This document shows positions 16,347 through 17,580 of a DNA stretch of 17,580 bases, piece after piece (the stretch's first letter is position 1; every line of letters starts with the position of its first letter). The position numbers and the translations under genes were made by a program. The notes beneath the pieces were generated by a model that saw nothing but the letters and a program-made list of their open reading frames with translations, was not told the origin of the DNA and did not search any database. The DNA is from Prevotellaceae bacterium (GTDB lineage Bacteria > Bacteroidota > Bacteroidia > Bacteroidales > Bacteroidaceae), in assembly GCA_022508635.1 (NCBI GenBank), contig JAFLUV010000028.1:1-17580 (forward strand). The letters are read 5' to 3'.

Positions 16347-17580
16347 ATACCTGTTCCGCACCTTGTCGTGGCTCCTGTTCGTGCCGTTCGTAGCGGCCTG
16401 CGTGAGCGAGACGGATTTCCAGCCAACCGGTGAGGGCGGACGGCTCTGCCTGTCGTTTGACAACATCGTGACGGCCGTCACACGCACGACGCCTGCCGGC
16501 TTGGGCAAGCCTTTAGCGGCAGACTTTCATATTTCCGTCGTGAACGAGAGCGGCCGTGCGCTCTATGACGGACCTTTCCGCACCGGAGAAAGCGATACGA
16601 AGATGAGCCTGACTGTTCCTGTGGGCGAATATACCGTGACGGCCGAGTACGGCGACAATCGGCTCATGGGGTACGATACGCCTTATTATACAGGTACTTC
16701 CAAGGCGGAAGTCAGCAAGGACGAGACGGTTGAGGCCCAAATCAACTGCAAGGTCGGCAATGCGCTTGTCTCGGCAAATTTCGGCAAAGATGAGGAAGAA
16801 ACAAAGCGTTTCGACCGCTATTTCAGCGACTATGGTCTATATGTCAGTATCGACAATTACAGCATGGGCATTACGGGCGACGCGCCACGGCTGAGCATCT
16901 ATGTACGTGCCGGCTCCCATGTGACCCTTAGTTTCCGCGGACATCTGACGGACGGCACGCCCTTCTCGCAGCCGCTGCCCAACGAGACGACAGACGGTAA
17001 AAACATATTCCCCGACGTACTGAACGCCGGCGACCATGCCATCGTGACGCTGACGATGCCCGCCCCCGAGAATGACCTGACGGTGAACATCAGCAAGGTG
17101 GAGATGGAAGAACTCACCTTGGACGAGACGATTCCCCTGGCATGGCTTCCCAAGCCGCGTGTGACTGCCATGCACCGCTACGACGAGAAGAGCGAGCTGG
17201 CAGGCACCGACCTCACGTTCAACAATGCCTATCCGGGTCTGACGTGGCGTGCCGTGATTACCAATGCTGAGGACGAAACGGTGCGCGACCTGACGGATAC
17301 GGGTGCGCTGACGTCGGCCTACACCTCGTCTGCCGAATGGCCGTACCTGCCCGAGGGCGAATACAAGGCCGTGTACTACATTGTCTCTGACGACGGTCAA
17401 GGCGGTACGAAGGAGACGAAAATCAACGAGGATACATTTTCCGTTCCTGCGCCAGAACTGGCACTCACTTTGGGCGGCTACACGGCCCACACCAAATGGG
17501 AGGAGGGCGACGTCGATGCCGCCAATGCCTGCGAACGGCTGACGGTCTACGAGCCTTCGGTGTATGCGAACATCAGCGAG
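16339..17580 (+). CDS. DUF4493 lipoprotein, large form (3' end outside window)
   Basis: The frame is open for 414 codons to the window edge, so the C-terminus is missing. The start ATG (16339-16341) lies inside the end of the preceding gene, an 8-base overlap in another frame. The signal peptide ends FVAAC with lipidated Cys21, then VSETDFQ, echoing the second operon gene. The DUF4493 domain (about 31-270) has GRLCLSF, VTRT with Arg49, VPVGEYTVTAEYG, AQINC with Cys137, GLYVSIDNYSMGI and closing LTVNISKVEMEELTLDETIPLAWLP. A further beta domain begins near 274 (PRVTAMHRYDE...LTWRAVITNA...LPEGEYKAVYYI) and another near 370. Large DUF4493 proteins of this kind occur in Bacteroides-type genomes with no known function. 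It is GC-rich (40 of 60 bases G/C at 16921-16980), unlike the first three operon genes. Confidence 0.85.
   Translation, partial: MNKYLFRTLSWLLFVPFVAACVSETDFQPTGEGGRLCLSFDNIVTAVTRTTPAGLGKPLAADFHISVVNESGRALYDGPFRTGESDTKMSLTVPVGEYTVTAEYGDNRLMGYDTPYYTGTSKAEVSKDETVEAQINCKVGNALVSANFGKDEEETKRFDRYFSDYGLYVSIDNYSMGITGDAPRLSIYVRAGSHVTLSFRGHLTDGTPFSQPLPNETTDGKNIFPDVLNAGDHAIVTLTMPAPENDLTVNISKVEMEELTLDETIPLAWLPKPRVTAMHRYDEKSELAGTDLTFNNAYPGLTWRAVITNAEDETVRDLTDTGALTSAYTSSAEWPYLPEGEYKAVYYIVSDDGQGGTKETKINEDTFSVPAPELALTLGGYTAHTKWEEGDVDAANACERLTVYEPSVYANISE

Noticed and set aside
16837..17490. Minus-strand open frame opposite the last DUF4493 gene
   Set aside because: The plus strand is open for 414 codons with lipobox and DUF4493 pattern; the antisense frame is a shadow.
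9520..17580. Polysaccharide-utilisation locus
   Set aside because: No SusC-type TonB receptor, SusD lipoprotein, glycoside hydrolase or hybrid two-component sensor is present in the window.

Overview
The window is chromosomal DNA from a member of the Bacteroidota, most likely order Bacteroidales. The signs are: promoters of the Bacteroidota type (TTTG, about 19 bases, TAnnTTTG), A-rich rather than Shine-Dalgarno leaders, lipoproteins of the DUF4493 and PCMD families, a divergent Bacteroidota HU-like protein, a one-gene LptF/LptG permease with a long C-terminal extension, and exported proteins cut just before Gln (NA|Q, FCA|Q). The short 'YTLSG...GIYIIGGKK' tail on the CotH protein is common in Prevotella-like genomes, but the genus is a guess.

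Bases 1-5217 hold four housekeeping genes, all on the minus strand. In transcription order they are a small HU-like DNA-binding protein, class II fructose-bisphosphate aldolase, an LptF/LptG lipopolysaccharide-export permease, and the bifunctional riboflavin enzyme RibBA. HU, aldolase and permease each have a recognisable upstream promoter, and two strong hairpins separate aldolase from permease. The permease-ribBA gap is almost entirely a degenerate 22-bp tandem repeat array.

Bases 5218-5628 are a divergent control region. It holds four TTCTTGGCCAA copies at 21-22 bp spacing in the predicted HU leader, plus promoters facing both ways. The next gene, on the plus strand, is a 1207-residue secreted CotH-kinase protein with discoidin-like, CotH, beta-helix, dockerin-like, cohesin-like, Big_2 and sorting-tail modules.

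Bases 9253-9519 are an AT-rich gap with a promoter. It feeds a tightly packed plus-strand operon (9520 to beyond the window end) of six genes: four DUF4493 lipoproteins (one domain-only, three with extra C-terminal modules), one non-DUF4493 lipoprotein, and one outer-membrane beta-barrel. The third DUF4493 protein and the non-DUF4493 lipoprotein carry the same Fn3-like plus PCMD C-terminal cassette. All five lipoproteins have a lipobox. Each DUF4493 protein also has a Thr-Arg-(Ala/Thr) shortly after its first beta-strand, as in type V fimbrillins that are matured by Arg-specific proteolysis. I infer an undescribed cell-surface assembly, either pilus-like or glycan-binding. This operon is the most interesting part of the window. 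Base composition shifts sharply along it, from AT-rich in the first three genes to GC-rich in the last.
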